From Castellaniella sp036379515 (lineage in GTDB: Bacteria; Pseudomonadota; Gammaproteobacteria; Burkholderiales; Burkholderiaceae_B): 64,000 bases of DNA. The translations under genes were made by a program, and so were the position numbers. The notes below the pieces were generated by a model. The model was given only the letters and a program-made list of their open reading frames with translations, ran no database searches and was not told the origin of the DNA. Shown here piece after piece: positions 1 through 9,017 of this stretch (its first letter is position 1; each line of letters starts with the position of its first letter). The stretch lies in the NCBI RefSeq assembly GCF_036379515.1, contig NZ_DASVGN010000031.1:62001-126000 (forward strand), given 5' to 3'.

Positions 1-576
1 AATGATGACGGTTGCCAGAGGCAGCAAGCGCCAGACATTGACCAGAATGATGGAGAACAGGGCAAGGCCGCTACGCCCCAGCCAGTAGGTGTTGGAGAAG
101 TCGCCGAATAGCGCGCCTGGGTGGCCGAGCAGGCCTGCGCCTCGAAGAATCCAGTCCAGCGGGCTGAAGGTGGAGTCCAGCATCCACAGCCAGGCGATGG
201 CCGACAGTGATGCAGGGGCGGTCCAGGGAAGCAGGATCAGAAACCGTATTAGCCATTTGCCCCGAACGGGGCGTACCAGTAGCTCGGCCTGGATCGTGCC
301 CAGCACCAGTACGCCGACCAGGGTACTGGTGGTGATCACGAAGGTGTTGCTCACGGCCCGCATGAAGTCGGGGGTCGCCAGCAGTGCCGTGAAATTGCCC
401 AGCCCCACAAAGTGCATGACGGGGCTGCCGGTCGTGACGTCGTTCAGGCTGTAGACGATGGCCAGCACTACGGGCACGCCCAGCAATAGAACGATGTACA
501 GGATGGCCGGCAGGACCATGCCCATGGCAAGCAGGGTGTCACGCTGATCCAGCGTCAGTCGGTGTGTCGTCGCCAT
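1..576 (-). CDS. ABC transporter permease, sugar (CUT1) type, partial
   Basis: The reading frame runs without a stop from an ATG at 576 through the window edge, giving 192 residues of the N-terminal part. It is very hydrophobic, with a first membrane segment at about residues 17-42 and further helices later, including the stretch LIRFLILLPWTAPASLSAIAWLWML. This is the MalF/UgpA pattern of an inner-membrane permease, and the second permease should lie beyond the window. The start lies 3 bases after the stop of the ATPase gene, so the two are co-transcribed. The substrate cannot be told from sequence; sugars, glycerol-3-phosphate or polyols are typical of the family. Confidence 0.85.
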   Translation of the reverse strand, partial: MATTHRLTLDQRDTLLAMGMVLPAILYIVLLLGVPVVLAIVYSLNDVTTGSPVMHFVGLGNFTALLATPDFMRAVSNTFVITTSTLVGVLVLGTIQAELLVRPVRGKWLIRFLILLPWTAPASLSAIAWLWMLDSTFSPLDWILRGAGLLGHPGALFGDFSNTYWLGRSGLALFSIILVNVWRLLPLATVII

Positions 577-579
577 GGT

Positions 580-1605
580 TCAGCCCTTGACGCGCAGGCC
601 GCTGCGCGGGTCGAAGCGGCGAATTTTATGGGGTGGCACGTAAAATGTAGCGGATTGACCAGGCGCAAGCTCCTGAGAGAAGCGTTCGGGCAGCTTGAGA
701 ATCAGGTCGGTCTGTGTTGCGTTCAGCGATGCATAGATCAGTGCGTCCGCCCCCAGTGCCTCGATCTGTTGAATGGTGATGGTCAGAGGGTGCTGGTCTG
801 CCGGTGCCGCTGCATCGTCTGTGGGCAGCCATGCGTCTTCGGCGTGGAAGCCAATCAGCCAGTCTCCTTCGGGGATCAGGTTCATCGGTGGCGATCCCAT
901 GAACTGCGCGACGAACGTGTTGGCGGGCTCGTGATAGATTTCGTGGGGCGTGCCGATTTGTTGCAGTTCCCCGTGGTTCATGACCGCGATGCGCTGCCCC
1001 AGGCCCATGGCTTCGATCTGGTCGTGTGTGACGTACAGCGTCGTGATGCCGGTTTGCTGGTGCAGGCGCTTGAATTCTCGGCGGGCCGAGTGCCGCAGCT
1101 TGGCGTCCAGATTGGACAGCGGCTCGTCCATGAGGAACAGGCTGGGGGTACGTACCAGCGCGCGCGCCAGGGCGACACGCTGGCGTTCGCCGCCCGACAG
1201 CGCACGTGGCTTGCGACCCAGGTAGCCTTCAATGTGAAAAAGCTTGGCTGCCCATTCGACCTTTTCTTTGATTTCGGCCGCCGACATATGGCTGGCTTCG
1301 AGAGGGAACGAGATATTGCGCCCCACTGTCTTGTGCGGATAGAGGGCGTAGCTCTGAAAGACCATCGAAATATTGCGGCTGCGTGGGGGTTCTTCATTGG
1401 CCACGCGGCCGTCGATACGGATGATGCCGCTTGTGGGGCGCTCCAGCCCCGCGATGGTGCGCATCAGTGTGGATTTGCCTGAGCCCGAGGCCCCCAGCAG
1501 CACCAGGAATTCCCCATCGGGAACCTCAATATTGACGTCATTGACGGCTTTGACCCGACCGTGGTCGTAGGTGGTGCACAGGTGCTCGATGCTCAGGCTG
1601 GCCAT
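580..1605 (-). CDS. ABC transporter ATP-binding protein, MalK/UgpC type
   Basis: This 341-aa protein is the cytoplasmic ATPase that would power the adjacent permease. Walker A is GASGSGKS (38-45), the signature LSGGE is at 136-140, and Walker B with D-loop is LFLMDEPLSNLDA (about 156-168), followed by the H-loop VTHD. Residues after about 240 form the C-terminal OB-like domain usual in MalK-type ATPases. It sits between the binding protein (25 bases upstream) and the permease (3 bases downstream), in the order SBP-ATPase-permease. Family assignment is firm; substrate is unknown. Confidence 0.93.
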   Translation of the reverse strand: MASLSIEHLCTTYDHGRVKAVNDVNIEVPDGEFLVLLGASGSGKSTLMRTIAGLERPTSGIIRIDGRVANEEPPRSRNISMVFQSYALYPHKTVGRNISFPLEASHMSAAEIKEKVEWAAKLFHIEGYLGRKPRALSGGERQRVALARALVRTPSLFLMDEPLSNLDAKLRHSARREFKRLHQQTGITTLYVTHDQIEAMGLGQRIAVMNHGELQQIGTPHEIYHEPANTFVAQFMGSPPMNLIPEGDWLIGFHAEDAWLPTDDAAAPADQHPLTITIQQIEALGADALIYASLNATQTDLILKLPERFSQELAPGQSATFYVPPHKIRRFDPRSGLRVKG

Positions 1606-1630
1606 TGGGCCTCCTTTAAAATGAAACGTG

Positions 1631-3106
1631 TCAGATTTTCTTGCCGCCGATCAAGCCTCGGCCACGCCATTGGGCGTAGATGGATTGGATCTGTTTGGCG
1701 GCTTCGTCGACCGCCTGTTCGGGCTTGAGATCCCCCCGGGCAGCCTTGGCCATCATGTTGGGTAGAACGAAGGTGTTGAAGACTTCGCCCACGGCAGGGT
1801 TGGAGTAGCCCGGATGGCCCAGGTTCGTCGTCCATTTGGTGGCCGGGATGAGCGGTTTGAGCTTGCCATCGGCTTCGCCAGGGAGCTTGAACGGGTCGTT
1901 GGTGAACCAGGCGTCGTTCAGGTCCTTGAGCGTCTTGGCGTCCTTTACGGCCGGGTAGGTGCGGTTGCCGGTGGGAACGGGCGTGCCGAAGTAGCTGGGC
2001 GAGTTGTACAGCTTGCTGTAGTACATCGCCTGGTCATAGTTGGCTGCCAGATGCAGGATGAACCGCTTGGCCGTGTCTTCACGGGCCTTGGCGAATTTGG
2101 GGATGATGTAGTTGTACAGCACGTGCACGTTGGCCCAGGCGTCGCCTGTCGGGCCGGCCAGGGGGCCGGTAAAGAACACGTCTTTGGCGATGTCGGGTTT
2201 GGTTTCTTGCGCCGACCGGTAAGCGGAAATCGAGTTGACGATGTACGAAGCCTTGCCGGCAATCAGATCCTGATTGTTCGATGCGGCGTTCCAGGCAAAG
2301 ATGGCGGGAGTCATCGTGCGATGGTAGAGATCCGACATGTACTTGACAGCCTCGATCGCAAGTTCGCGATTCTTGCCGGTGCCCAGGATGACGTTGTCTT
2401 CGGCGTCTTGCACCGAGGCTCCCCAGGACCACAGCACAGAGCGCGCCACCATGTTGGAATCCAGCTCTTGCGACATGCCGATCCCGACTTCTATACCCTG
2501 TTCCTTGCGGATTTTTTCGCCGATGTCGAGCAATTGCATCCAGGTGGCCGGGCCCGTGTCCATGCCCGCTTTTTTCCAGAGGCTGTAGCGATAGTCGCCG
2601 CAATCGACCGTCCAGCCGTGGCAGAACGCATACCACTGCTTGACCACAGGGTTATAGGACACTCGCTTGATGATGTCGACGATGGGGCCGAACTGCTTGG
2701 CGGCTTCTTCATTGACGTCTGCCATGTCCACGACGTTGGGCATGAATTGCGCAGCTTCCGGACCAAGTTCGATGATGTCGTGACCGGAATTGGCCGACAT
2801 TTCGGAGGTCGTGGCCGTGACCAGATCCGCGATGTTGATGTGGTCGACGGTGACCTTGACCCCGTTGGCCTCGCCCCAGGCCTTGGCAAAGGCGTCAAAC
2901 CATTTGTCGTAGGTAGGGACGAAGTGGCTCCATTGCAGAATTTTGAGTGTTTTGTCGGCGGCGAACGCGTTCAGTGGAAAAAGGGGCGCGCCAATGGCCG
3001 CCAGCCCTGCCAGGCCACCGGCCTTGAGGACGCGGCGTCGACCGGCGGAATAACGGGACGGAGATTGGGTGCGGTCCTGACCGGGGCCGCGAGACGAATG
3101 CGACAT
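1631..3106 (-). CDS. ABC transporter solute-binding protein, family 1, probable Tat export
   Basis: A periplasmic binding protein of 491 aa from the ATG at 3106, chosen because AAGGAGG lies 7 bases upstream; the open frame extends further but without a ribosome site. The N-terminus has a twin-arginine motif (GRRRVLKAG) followed by a hydrophobic run ending NAFAA, so Tat export is likely. The mature part resembles MalE/UgpB-like family 1 binding proteins. It is the first gene of the operon SBP-ATPase-permease. The ligand is not evident. Confidence 0.85.
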   Translation of the reverse strand: MSHSSRGPGQDRTQSPSRYSAGRRRVLKAGGLAGLAAIGAPLFPLNAFAADKTLKILQWSHFVPTYDKWFDAFAKAWGEANGVKVTVDHINIADLVTATTSEMSANSGHDIIELGPEAAQFMPNVVDMADVNEEAAKQFGPIVDIIKRVSYNPVVKQWYAFCHGWTVDCGDYRYSLWKKAGMDTGPATWMQLLDIGEKIRKEQGIEVGIGMSQELDSNMVARSVLWSWGASVQDAEDNVILGTGKNRELAIEAVKYMSDLYHRTMTPAIFAWNAASNNQDLIAGKASYIVNSISAYRSAQETKPDIAKDVFFTGPLAGPTGDAWANVHVLYNYIIPKFAKAREDTAKRFILHLAANYDQAMYYSKLYNSPSYFGTPVPTGNRTYPAVKDAKTLKDLNDAWFTNDPFKLPGEADGKLKPLIPATKWTTNLGHPGYSNPAVGEVFNTFVLPNMMAKAARGDLKPEQAVDEAAKQIQSIYAQWRGRGLIGGKKI

Positions 3107-3260
3107 GACCTGCCTCCTTGGGGAAGGGCGGGAGTAGGTCGTCAGAAGAACCACACTCGGCGGCGCTACTCCCCTAGTGGGGAAGAGAGCTTGTTGCGAC
3201 GTGATCAACCAGGCTCGTTACCGCGGGAGGCGAGTTGTCACCTCTCTGGAACCTGAACAG

Positions 3261-3288
3261 AGTTTAATGCGGATTTTTTGGAACGCAA
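3261..3288 (-). promoter_or_regulatory. candidate sigma70 promoter for the ABC operon
   Basis: On the minus strand TTGCGT (3283-3288) and TAAACT (3261-3266) are separated by 16 bases, about 155 bases upstream of the binding-protein start. The match to consensus is partial, so this is only a candidate. The rest of the 298-base gap between the ABC operon and pyrD shows only short inverted repeats without T-runs, for example GGGCT/AGCCC near 3354-3370. Confidence 0.3.
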
Positions 3289-3404
3289 TAGCCGACAAAC
3301 CCAGAGCTGGAGGGGCTCTCAGGGGAGTAACAGGGTTTTCACCTAATGAATTCGGGCTTCTCTCGAGCCCTCGGGTCCACCGCCCGCACCTGCCGTGGAA
3401 GATC

Positions 3405-4466
3405 TCAGCGTGGATTGCCGGCGCGCGCCTGCATGGCCTGCACGCATTCGCGGACCAGCGCTGGGCCCCGATAGATCAGCCCTGTGTAGAGTTGCACCGC
3501 ATCTGCACCTGCCTGAATTTTCTCGGCCGCCTGATCGCCAGCCTCGATACCCCCTACACCGATGAGTGCCATCGAGGGTCCCAGCCGTTCGCGCAGACGA
3601 CGGATCACTCTCAACGACATTTCGTGCACAGGGGGGCCGGACAGGCCTCCCGCCTCGTGTTCGTGGGGCAGGCCGTGCACGGCGTTTCGCGAGACCGTGG
3701 TGTTGGTGGCAATGATGCCATCCACTTTGTGACGCATTGCCGTGTCGGCGATGGCGTCGATAGCAGCCCCGTCAAGATCGGGTGCGATCTTGACGGCCAG
3801 TGGGGGGCGTCGCCCATGTTGGTCAGCCAGGACCTCGCGCCGCTCGCGAAGGGATTCCAGGAGCGCGTCCAGCGCCTCGTGATCCTGCAGGCTTCGCAGG
3901 TTGCGCGTATTGGGTGATGAAATATTGACCGTGATGTAGTCAGCGTGGGGGTAGACTCCATCGAGGCAGGCGAGATAGTCATCGACTGCCCGATCAATGG
4001 GCGTATCCGCATTCTTGCCGATGTTGAGGCCCAGGATTCCGCCCTGACGACGCCATTGACTGCGCTGCACGTTGGCGACGAAGGCATCCAGCCCGTCATT
4101 GTTGAACCCCATGCGGTTGATGAGGCAACGCGCGCGTGGCAACCGGAACATTCTGGGGGCCGGATTACCTGTCTGTGCGCGGGGCGTGACGGTGCCGACC
4201 TCGATGAAGCCGAAGCCCAGCATGGCCAGGCCATCAATGCAGGCGCCGTTCTTGTCCAGACCCGCCGCCAGGCCGACCGGGTTGCGCAATTTCAGCCCCA
4301 TGACGGTGCGAGGGAGCCGCGGCGTGTGTCCGTTGGTCAGCAGCCGGGTGGCGCGACAGTGCTGCAAGCGATTGAGCGTCTGCAGCGTCCATTCGTGTGC
4401 TCGTTCCGGGTCCATGGAGAACAGCGCACGGCGGGCCATGGGGTAGGTCTGAAAGAAGAGCGACAT
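3405..4466 (-). CDS. pyrD: dihydroorotate dehydrogenase (quinone), class 2
   Basis: Oxidises dihydroorotate to orotate in pyrimidine synthesis, passing electrons through FMN to the quinone pool at the inner membrane. From the ATG at 4466 it is 353 aa, near the usual size of class 2 enzymes. Visible features are an N-terminal amphipathic segment (MSLFFQTYPMARRALF), the substrate/FMN motif NPVGLAAGLDKNG (about 62-74), VNISSPNT carrying the catalytic serine of class 2 enzymes, and the C-terminal phosphate-binding IGVGGI. The open frame continues upstream of 4466 but that part is not PyrD-like. It is the last gene of a five-gene minus-strand run starting at 7409. Confidence 0.95.
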   Translation of the reverse strand: MSLFFQTYPMARRALFSMDPERAHEWTLQTLNRLQHCRATRLLTNGHTPRLPRTVMGLKLRNPVGLAAGLDKNGACIDGLAMLGFGFIEVGTVTPRAQTGNPAPRMFRLPRARCLINRMGFNNDGLDAFVANVQRSQWRRQGGILGLNIGKNADTPIDRAVDDYLACLDGVYPHADYITVNISSPNTRNLRSLQDHEALDALLESLRERREVLADQHGRRPPLAVKIAPDLDGAAIDAIADTAMRHKVDGIIATNTTVSRNAVHGLPHEHEAGGLSGPPVHEMSLRVIRRLRERLGPSMALIGVGGIEAGDQAAEKIQAGADAVQLYTGLIYRGPALVRECVQAMQARAGNPR

Positions 4467-4554
4467 GGCAAGGGGGCAGGCGGCTGGGTGACTGAAAGTG
4501 TGCGGTCCGATTTTTACACGCAGGGCAACTTTGCCGCGAAGATCGAGACAAAGG

Positions 4555-5310
4555 TCAAGGCCGGGTGTGATCAGCGGAAACGTCGTCGGCAGCTTCGACC
4601 CAAATCCCGTTGCGCAGGATCTGGTGTGGTCTGAATCTGGACTTGTATGCCATTTTACGGCTTTCTTTGATCCAGTACCCCAGGTAGAGCCAGGGCAGAT
4701 CCAGGGTGTGGCAGTAATCCAGCTGCCAGAGGATGCCATAGGTGCCCAGGCTGCCATGAAAATCCGGGTCGTAGAACGTGTACACCGCCGAAACGCCGGA
4801 CTCGATACGGTCCATGATTGCCACCATGCGCAGCGACCCATCGGTGTCGCGGAATTCAGCCATTTCGGAACGCACCCGGCTGGTGAGCAGAAATTGCGTG
4901 TATTGTTCCCGGTCGTCCTGATCCATACCCGCCCCGGGGTGGCGCTGCCGCTGGTAGCGCTGGTAGAGCTCGAAGTGGGTGGCGTCCCAGTGCAGCAGTG
5001 TGCGGTTCACCGTGAGGCGATCATGCAAGTGGCGCCAGAGCTTGCGTTGTGTGCGGTCGCGCACGAATCGACGGGCGTCCACGCGCAAAGGAATGCAGGC
5101 CTGGCATTCGCCGCATGAAGGGCGATACGTGAACAGGCCGCTGCGACGAAATCCCTGCTCGATCAACCGTGAGTACGCTGCGTCGTCGACCAGATGCGCA
5201 GGAGCGGCGACTTCCGAGCGTGCCATGCGCCCTGGCAGGTAGCTGCAGGGGTAGGCCGCCGTGGTGTAGAACTGCAGATGACGGAAGATGGATTCACCAG
5301 GTTTGCTCAT
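4555..5310 (-). CDS. bpt: arginyl/leucyl-tRNA--protein transferase (Ate1/Bpt family)
   Basis: Transfers an amino acid from tRNA to the N-terminus of proteins (N-degron pathway). Bacterial members of this family use leucine on N-terminal Asp/Glu, making ClpS/ClpAP substrates. The start at 5310 (MSKPGESIFRHL) is preferred over an upstream GTG because the family begins there; the product is 251 aa. Diagnostic parts are YPCSYLPGRMARS, the cysteine cluster CGECQAC, and WDATHFELYQRYQ. It lies between aat and pyrD, a cluster I recall from Bordetella relatives. Confidence 0.93.
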   Translation of the reverse strand: MSKPGESIFRHLQFYTTAAYPCSYLPGRMARSEVAAPAHLVDDAAYSRLIEQGFRRSGLFTYRPSCGECQACIPLRVDARRFVRDRTQRKLWRHLHDRLTVNRTLLHWDATHFELYQRYQRQRHPGAGMDQDDREQYTQFLLTSRVRSEMAEFRDTDGSLRMVAIMDRIESGVSAVYTFYDPDFHGSLGTYGILWQLDYCHTLDLPWLYLGYWIKESRKMAYKSRFRPHQILRNGIWVEAADDVSADHTRP

Positions 5311-5394
5311 GACCAACGCGCGAAAGACGGGGCCAGTCCATTGTGGCACCAGTGTGTGTCGAAAACCAGCAAGAGTCCGGTTTGGAGCGCGGGT

Positions 5395-6195
5395 TCAGGG
5401 GTGCCGCACCTCGGCTTCGGAGATGAGCGTGCCATCGGGCATCAGGCGTCCACGTCCCCAGGGGGGTGAGGGCTGGTTCACGCCTGCCGCGAGCTCGGCT
5501 AGAAAATCCTGACGAGGGATCGGCCTGGCACCCAGGCTGGCAAGGTGGGGCGTTTCTTGTTGGCAGTCAATCCAGCTCACGTCCCAACGGCGTAGATAGT
5601 TCACCAGATAAGCCAGGGCTACTTTGCTGGTATCGGCCACGAGGCTGAACATGGATTCCCCGAAGAAGCAGCGCCCGAGACTGACACCATAGAGTCCGCC
5701 CGCCAGTTGGCCGTCGATCCAGGTTTCGATGCTCTGGACTCGGCCTTGCTGGTGCCATTGGCCGTAGGCGGCGACGATGTCCGGGGTGATCCAGGTCCCC
5801 TCTGCCTGTTCCGTCCAGATTTGCGTGAGCCCAAGGTGGGCTGCGCCGACGCCAATCCGGGGTGCACCGCGTTGCGCACAGTGGGCAATGACCTCGGGGA
5901 ATGCGCTGTTGAGGGTCACTTGCAGAGCAGGCCGACTGGTTGCGCGTCCGAATTGCCGAATGCGTTTGGCCAGTGATCGGCTGACGTGCAGATCCGCGCA
6001 GCGCAACACCATGCGGGGGTCCGGGCTCCACCATAGGATGGGGTCTCCGGGGCTGAACCATGGAAACAGCCCCTTGTGATAGGCCTCGTCCAGGCGTGCG
6101 GCAGACAAGTCACCGCCAGCGGCCACCAAGCCGGATGGCGTCGCGGTGACCGGGTTGGGCAGCGGCGTGTCAGGTTCAACCCATGAAATGGACAT
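5395..6195 (-). CDS. aat: leucyl/phenylalanyl-tRNA--protein transferase
   Basis: Adds Leu or Phe to proteins with N-terminal Lys/Arg, generating ClpS-recognised degrons. At 266 aa it is somewhat longer than typical. The family blocks GLVAAGGDLS, GLFPWFSPGDPILWWSPDPR and GGLYGVSLGRCFFGESMFS are intact. The start codon at 6195 lies 9 bases after the stop of the Nudix gene. No good Shine-Dalgarno is visible, in keeping with translation coupled to the upstream gene. The next gene, bpt, encodes the complementary transferase. Confidence 0.96.
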   Translation of the reverse strand: MSISWVEPDTPLPNPVTATPSGLVAAGGDLSAARLDEAYHKGLFPWFSPGDPILWWSPDPRMVLRCADLHVSRSLAKRIRQFGRATSRPALQVTLNSAFPEVIAHCAQRGAPRIGVGAAHLGLTQIWTEQAEGTWITPDIVAAYGQWHQQGRVQSIETWIDGQLAGGLYGVSLGRCFFGESMFSLVADTSKVALAYLVNYLRRWDVSWIDCQQETPHLASLGARPIPRQDFLAELAAGVNQPSPPWGRGRLMPDGTLISEAEVRHP

Positions 6196-6204
6196 TGGGT
6201 GAGG

Positions 6205-6792
6205 TCAGTCTGGAAACCGCAGATCGATCGCGTAGTGATGGGTAGGGAAGCGGCCGCCGGGCCTGTCCTGCAAATAGTGTTCCAGCGTCGTGCTGACGGA
6301 GCGGAATGACAGCTCTTGCCAGGGGATCGCGTCCAGTTTGAAGAAGGCGGCTTCCAGGGTCTCGGGCCCGGGATCAAGCGTCGGGTCCAACACTTCTGCA
6401 AGATAGTACAGGTGCACCTGGTTGACGGACGGCACGTCGATCACGGTGAGTAGTGATTGAATGCGGATGCGGGCCCCGGATTCTTCCTGGTTCTCGCGCG
6501 CGGCCCCTTGTTCCGTCGTTTCGCCCAGTTCCATGAAGCCGGCCGGGAGTGTCCACTTGCCGTATCGAGGTTCGATGGCCCGGCGGCAGAGCAAGACCTG
6601 ATCATGCCAGATAGGGACCACTCCTACGACATTGCGCGGATTCTGGTAGTGCACTGCGCCGCAGTGCTTGCAGAGATCACGTACCCGGTTGTCGTCGGGC
6701 GGGACTTCGTGCGACAGCGCATGGCCGCACTGGGAGCAGAACTGCTGCGCACGGGGCGCGGGGTGATAGAAGGAGGGGGCAGGGGAGGTCAT
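6205..6792 (-). CDS. Nudix hydrolase with N-terminal zinc ribbon
   Basis: A 195-aa predicted Nudix hydrolase. An N-terminal zinc ribbon (CSQCGHAL then CKHCGAVHYQNPRNV, about residues 19-53) precedes a complete Nudix box, GFMELGE-N7-REN-Q-EE-SGA, at about 86-108. Such zinc-ribbon Nudix proteins include NudC-like NADH pyrophosphatases and ADP-ribose hydrolases. The lack of the longer NudC N-terminal domain argues against true NudC, so the substrate is open. Its ATG overlaps the stop of the upstream gene by 4 bases. Confidence 0.9.
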   Translation of the reverse strand: MTSPAPSFYHPAPRAQQFCSQCGHALSHEVPPDDNRVRDLCKHCGAVHYQNPRNVVGVVPIWHDQVLLCRRAIEPRYGKWTLPAGFMELGETTEQGAARENQEESGARIRIQSLLTVIDVPSVNQVHLYYLAEVLDPTLDPGPETLEAAFFKLDAIPWQELSFRSVSTTLEHYLQDRPGGRFPTHHYAIDLRFPD

Positions 6793-7409
6793 GCGGGAAT
6801 TTTAGCGTCTGGTTGGGGATTCGGGATGAATCCTGAGGACTCCCGTATGCGCTCCGCCGGGAGCGAGTTCCAGGGTACAAGGGGCTCCCCTTCGAGGCCG
6901 ACGTCGAGCGCCTCGGTTCCTTGAGCGGTGCTGTGCTCCAGCGCATTCAGCAGGGAACCATGAGGCGTATGCAGGTGCTCCAGCAACTGAGGGAGGTCTC
7001 GACCGTCCACCATCCCGACACCTAGGACCGACTGGGCGTACAGGCGGCCTTGTTCGTCCAGCCACCAGTGTGTGATCGAGCCGAAGGCCGTTCCTGTGTG
7101 GGTGGCCAGGCATAGGATTCCGGCTGCATCGGGCGTGGTCCGGAGTATCCAGGGAGCGGCGTCCAGCCGTACGTAGACTCTTTGCGGGCCATTCTGAAAG
7201 TACCAGCGGCCTGCCGAATCGGCGGTGTAGTTTCGGCCGATGAAGGCATTGATCTGAGGGCTGGTGATGGGTTCGCCGACGTTGTCGAGCCTGGTCCCGT
7301 GACCACCGGGATGCAGGTGCCAGATTCCGCGCGGCGAGAGCGACAGCCAGCCATAGACGTCCGGTACATGCGGCCAGCGGACCATGGCGGCCAGAACTTG
7401 TTCATCCAT
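6789..7409 (-). CDS. conserved hypothetical protein (DUF2946/2944-like; family number uncertain)
   Basis: About 206 aa from the ATG at 7409 (MDEQVLAAMVRWPHVPDVYGWL); an upstream in-frame start at 7448 also exists. The conserved core includes GWLSLSPRGIWHLHP, INAFIGRNYTADSAGRWYFQNGPQRVYV and WWLDEQGRLY. I recall this as a beta-proteobacterial family of unknown function located next to Nudix or aat genes, but cannot confirm the DUF number. No signal peptide, membrane helix or catalytic motif is visible. It is the promoter-proximal gene of the run ending in pyrD and diverges from the M20 peptidase gene. Confidence 0.75.
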   Translation of the reverse strand: MDEQVLAAMVRWPHVPDVYGWLSLSPRGIWHLHPGGHGTRLDNVGEPITSPQINAFIGRNYTADSAGRWYFQNGPQRVYVRLDAAPWILRTTPDAAGILCLATHTGTAFGSITHWWLDEQGRLYAQSVLGVGMVDGRDLPQLLEHLHTPHGSLLNALEHSTAQGTEALDVGLEGEPLVPWNSLPAERIRESSGFIPNPQPDAKIPA

Positions 7410-7550
7410 CAGAAGACCTCGCGTCTCGGGGAAGTGATCCGCCTGCATTTGGGGGATGCGTGCAACGCCCTGTCCGCCATTTTAGGCGACGCCCCCGGGC
7501 GTAGAATCAAAAGTATGCCAACGCCAACGCGCCGACTCACAGGATGCCTC

Positions 7551-9017
7551 ATGGATTCACCTCATGCCTCCGCCGCTCACCGTCCCCAGCCTGACGGCGT
7601 GGCCTTGCAAGCCTTCATCGATGAAAAATGGGACGACGAAATCGTACCCGCTCTGACTGACTATATTGCCATTCCGGCCAAGAGCCCGGCTTTCGACGCC
7701 GATTGGGTGGCGCACGGGTACATTGATCAGGTCGTACTCAATGCGGTGGGGTGGTTGCAGGCGCAGGCGGTGCAGGGCCTTACGGTGGAAATCCTGCGCT
7801 TGCCAGGGCGTACACCGGTCATCTATTTCGAGGCACCGGCCACGCGGCCAGACTCTGGCGAGGCTGTACTGATGTACGGTCACCTGGACAAGCAGCCCGA
7901 GTTTTCAGGCTGGCGTACCGGCCTGGGTCCCTGGACCCCCAAGTACCTGGATGGCAAGCTTTTTGGCCGGGGCGGGGCGGATGACGGCTATGCAGCGTAC
8001 GCGTCGTTGACGGCCGTGTTGGCCTTGGATCGCCAGGGAGTCCCACGCCCGCGCTGCATCGGTCTGATTGAAACCTGTGAAGAATCGGGCAGTTACGATC
8101 TTCTGCCCTACGTCGATTCCCTGCGTGAGCGCATGGGGCAGGTCGCCCTGGTAGTCTGCCTGGATTCGGGTGCAGGAAATTACGATCAGCTCTGGATGAC
8201 GGCTTCGCTTCGCGGGCTGGTGACCGGCACGCTCGATGTACAGGTGCTGGATGAAGGAGTGCACTCCGGGGATGCCAGTGGCGTGGTGCCGTCTACGTTC
8301 CGCGTCATGCGGCAGGTGCTGGATCGTCTGGAGGACAGCAAGACAGGTCGTGTGCTGCCGTCACAGTTTCACTGCGAGATACCCGCTGAACGAGTCGAAC
8401 AGGTGCGCGCGGCAGCTCGCATCCTGGGTGATGAAGTCTGGCGACGTTTTCCCTGGAGCTGCAGCACTGACGGCGGCCTGGTTCTGCCCATGACGACCGA
8501 CCCCGAGCAGGCTACCCTGAACCGCACCTGGCGCCCGGCGCTGTCAATCACGGGTGCCGAGGGTCTGCCGCCTTTGGCCAGTGCCGGCAACGTGCTGCGC
8601 CCGCGCACGGCGTTCAAGCTGTCGTTGCGGCTGCCTCCTTTGGTGGATGCGGCCAAGGCGGCGCAGTCATTGAAATCACTTTTGGAACAGGATGCGCCTT
8701 ATCGGGCGAAGGTTACCTTCCGGCCTGACGTGGGTATGGCCAATGGCTGGAATGCGCCGCAAACGGCGCCGTGGCTGGGTGTGGCCCTGGAGCGGGCCTC
8801 TCAGCAGCACTTTGGTGCCGCCTGCGGCTTTATGGGCGAGGGCGGAACCATCCCGCTCATGAATCTGTTGCAGCAGGGGTTTCCGAAGTCGCAGTTCATG
8901 ATTTGCGGCGTACTGGGGCCCAAATCGAACGCGCACGGGCCCAACGAGTTCTTGCATGTGCCCTACGCCAAGCGCCTGACGGCGTGCGTGGCGCAGGTCA
9001 TTGCCGCCTTGCCCTAA
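7551..9017 (+). CDS. M20 family metallopeptidase (dipeptidase-like)
   Basis: A 488-aa predicted zinc amidohydrolase/dipeptidase of the cytosol. Metal-site motifs are in order: YGHLDKQPEF (first His), GRGGADDGY (bridging Asp), ETCEESGS (catalytic and metal Glu), CLDSGAGNY (Asp), and GPKSNAHGPNE near the end (His). A lid/dimerisation insertion sits in between. The ATG at 7551 is preferred; an ATG at 7515 is possible, neither with a strong ribosome site. The stop overlaps that of the convergent oxidoreductase gene by 3 bases. Confidence 0.92.
   Translation: MDSPHASAAHRPQPDGVALQAFIDEKWDDEIVPALTDYIAIPAKSPAFDADWVAHGYIDQVVLNAVGWLQAQAVQGLTVEILRLPGRTPVIYFEAPATRPDSGEAVLMYGHLDKQPEFSGWRTGLGPWTPKYLDGKLFGRGGADDGYAAYASLTAVLALDRQGVPRPRCIGLIETCEESGSYDLLPYVDSLRERMGQVALVVCLDSGAGNYDQLWMTASLRGLVTGTLDVQVLDEGVHSGDASGVVPSTFRVMRQVLDRLEDSKTGRVLPSQFHCEIPAERVEQVRAAARILGDEVWRRFPWSCSTDGGLVLPMTTDPEQATLNRTWRPALSITGAEGLPPLASAGNVLRPRTAFKLSLRLPPLVDAAKAAQSLKSLLEQDAPYRAKVTFRPDVGMANGWNAPQTAPWLGVALERASQQHFGAACGFMGEGGTIPLMNLLQQGFPKSQFMICGVLGPKSNAHGPNEFLHVPYAKRLTACVAQVIAALP

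Noticed and set aside
1814..3256. 480-codon open frame on the plus strand
   Set aside because: Antisense to the solute-binding protein, which has a ribosome site, export signal and family features; the plus frame has none.
4467..4841. N-terminal extension of the pyrD frame
   Set aside because: It overlaps bpt in another frame and is not PyrD-like; the ATG at 4466 gives the normal class 2 length.
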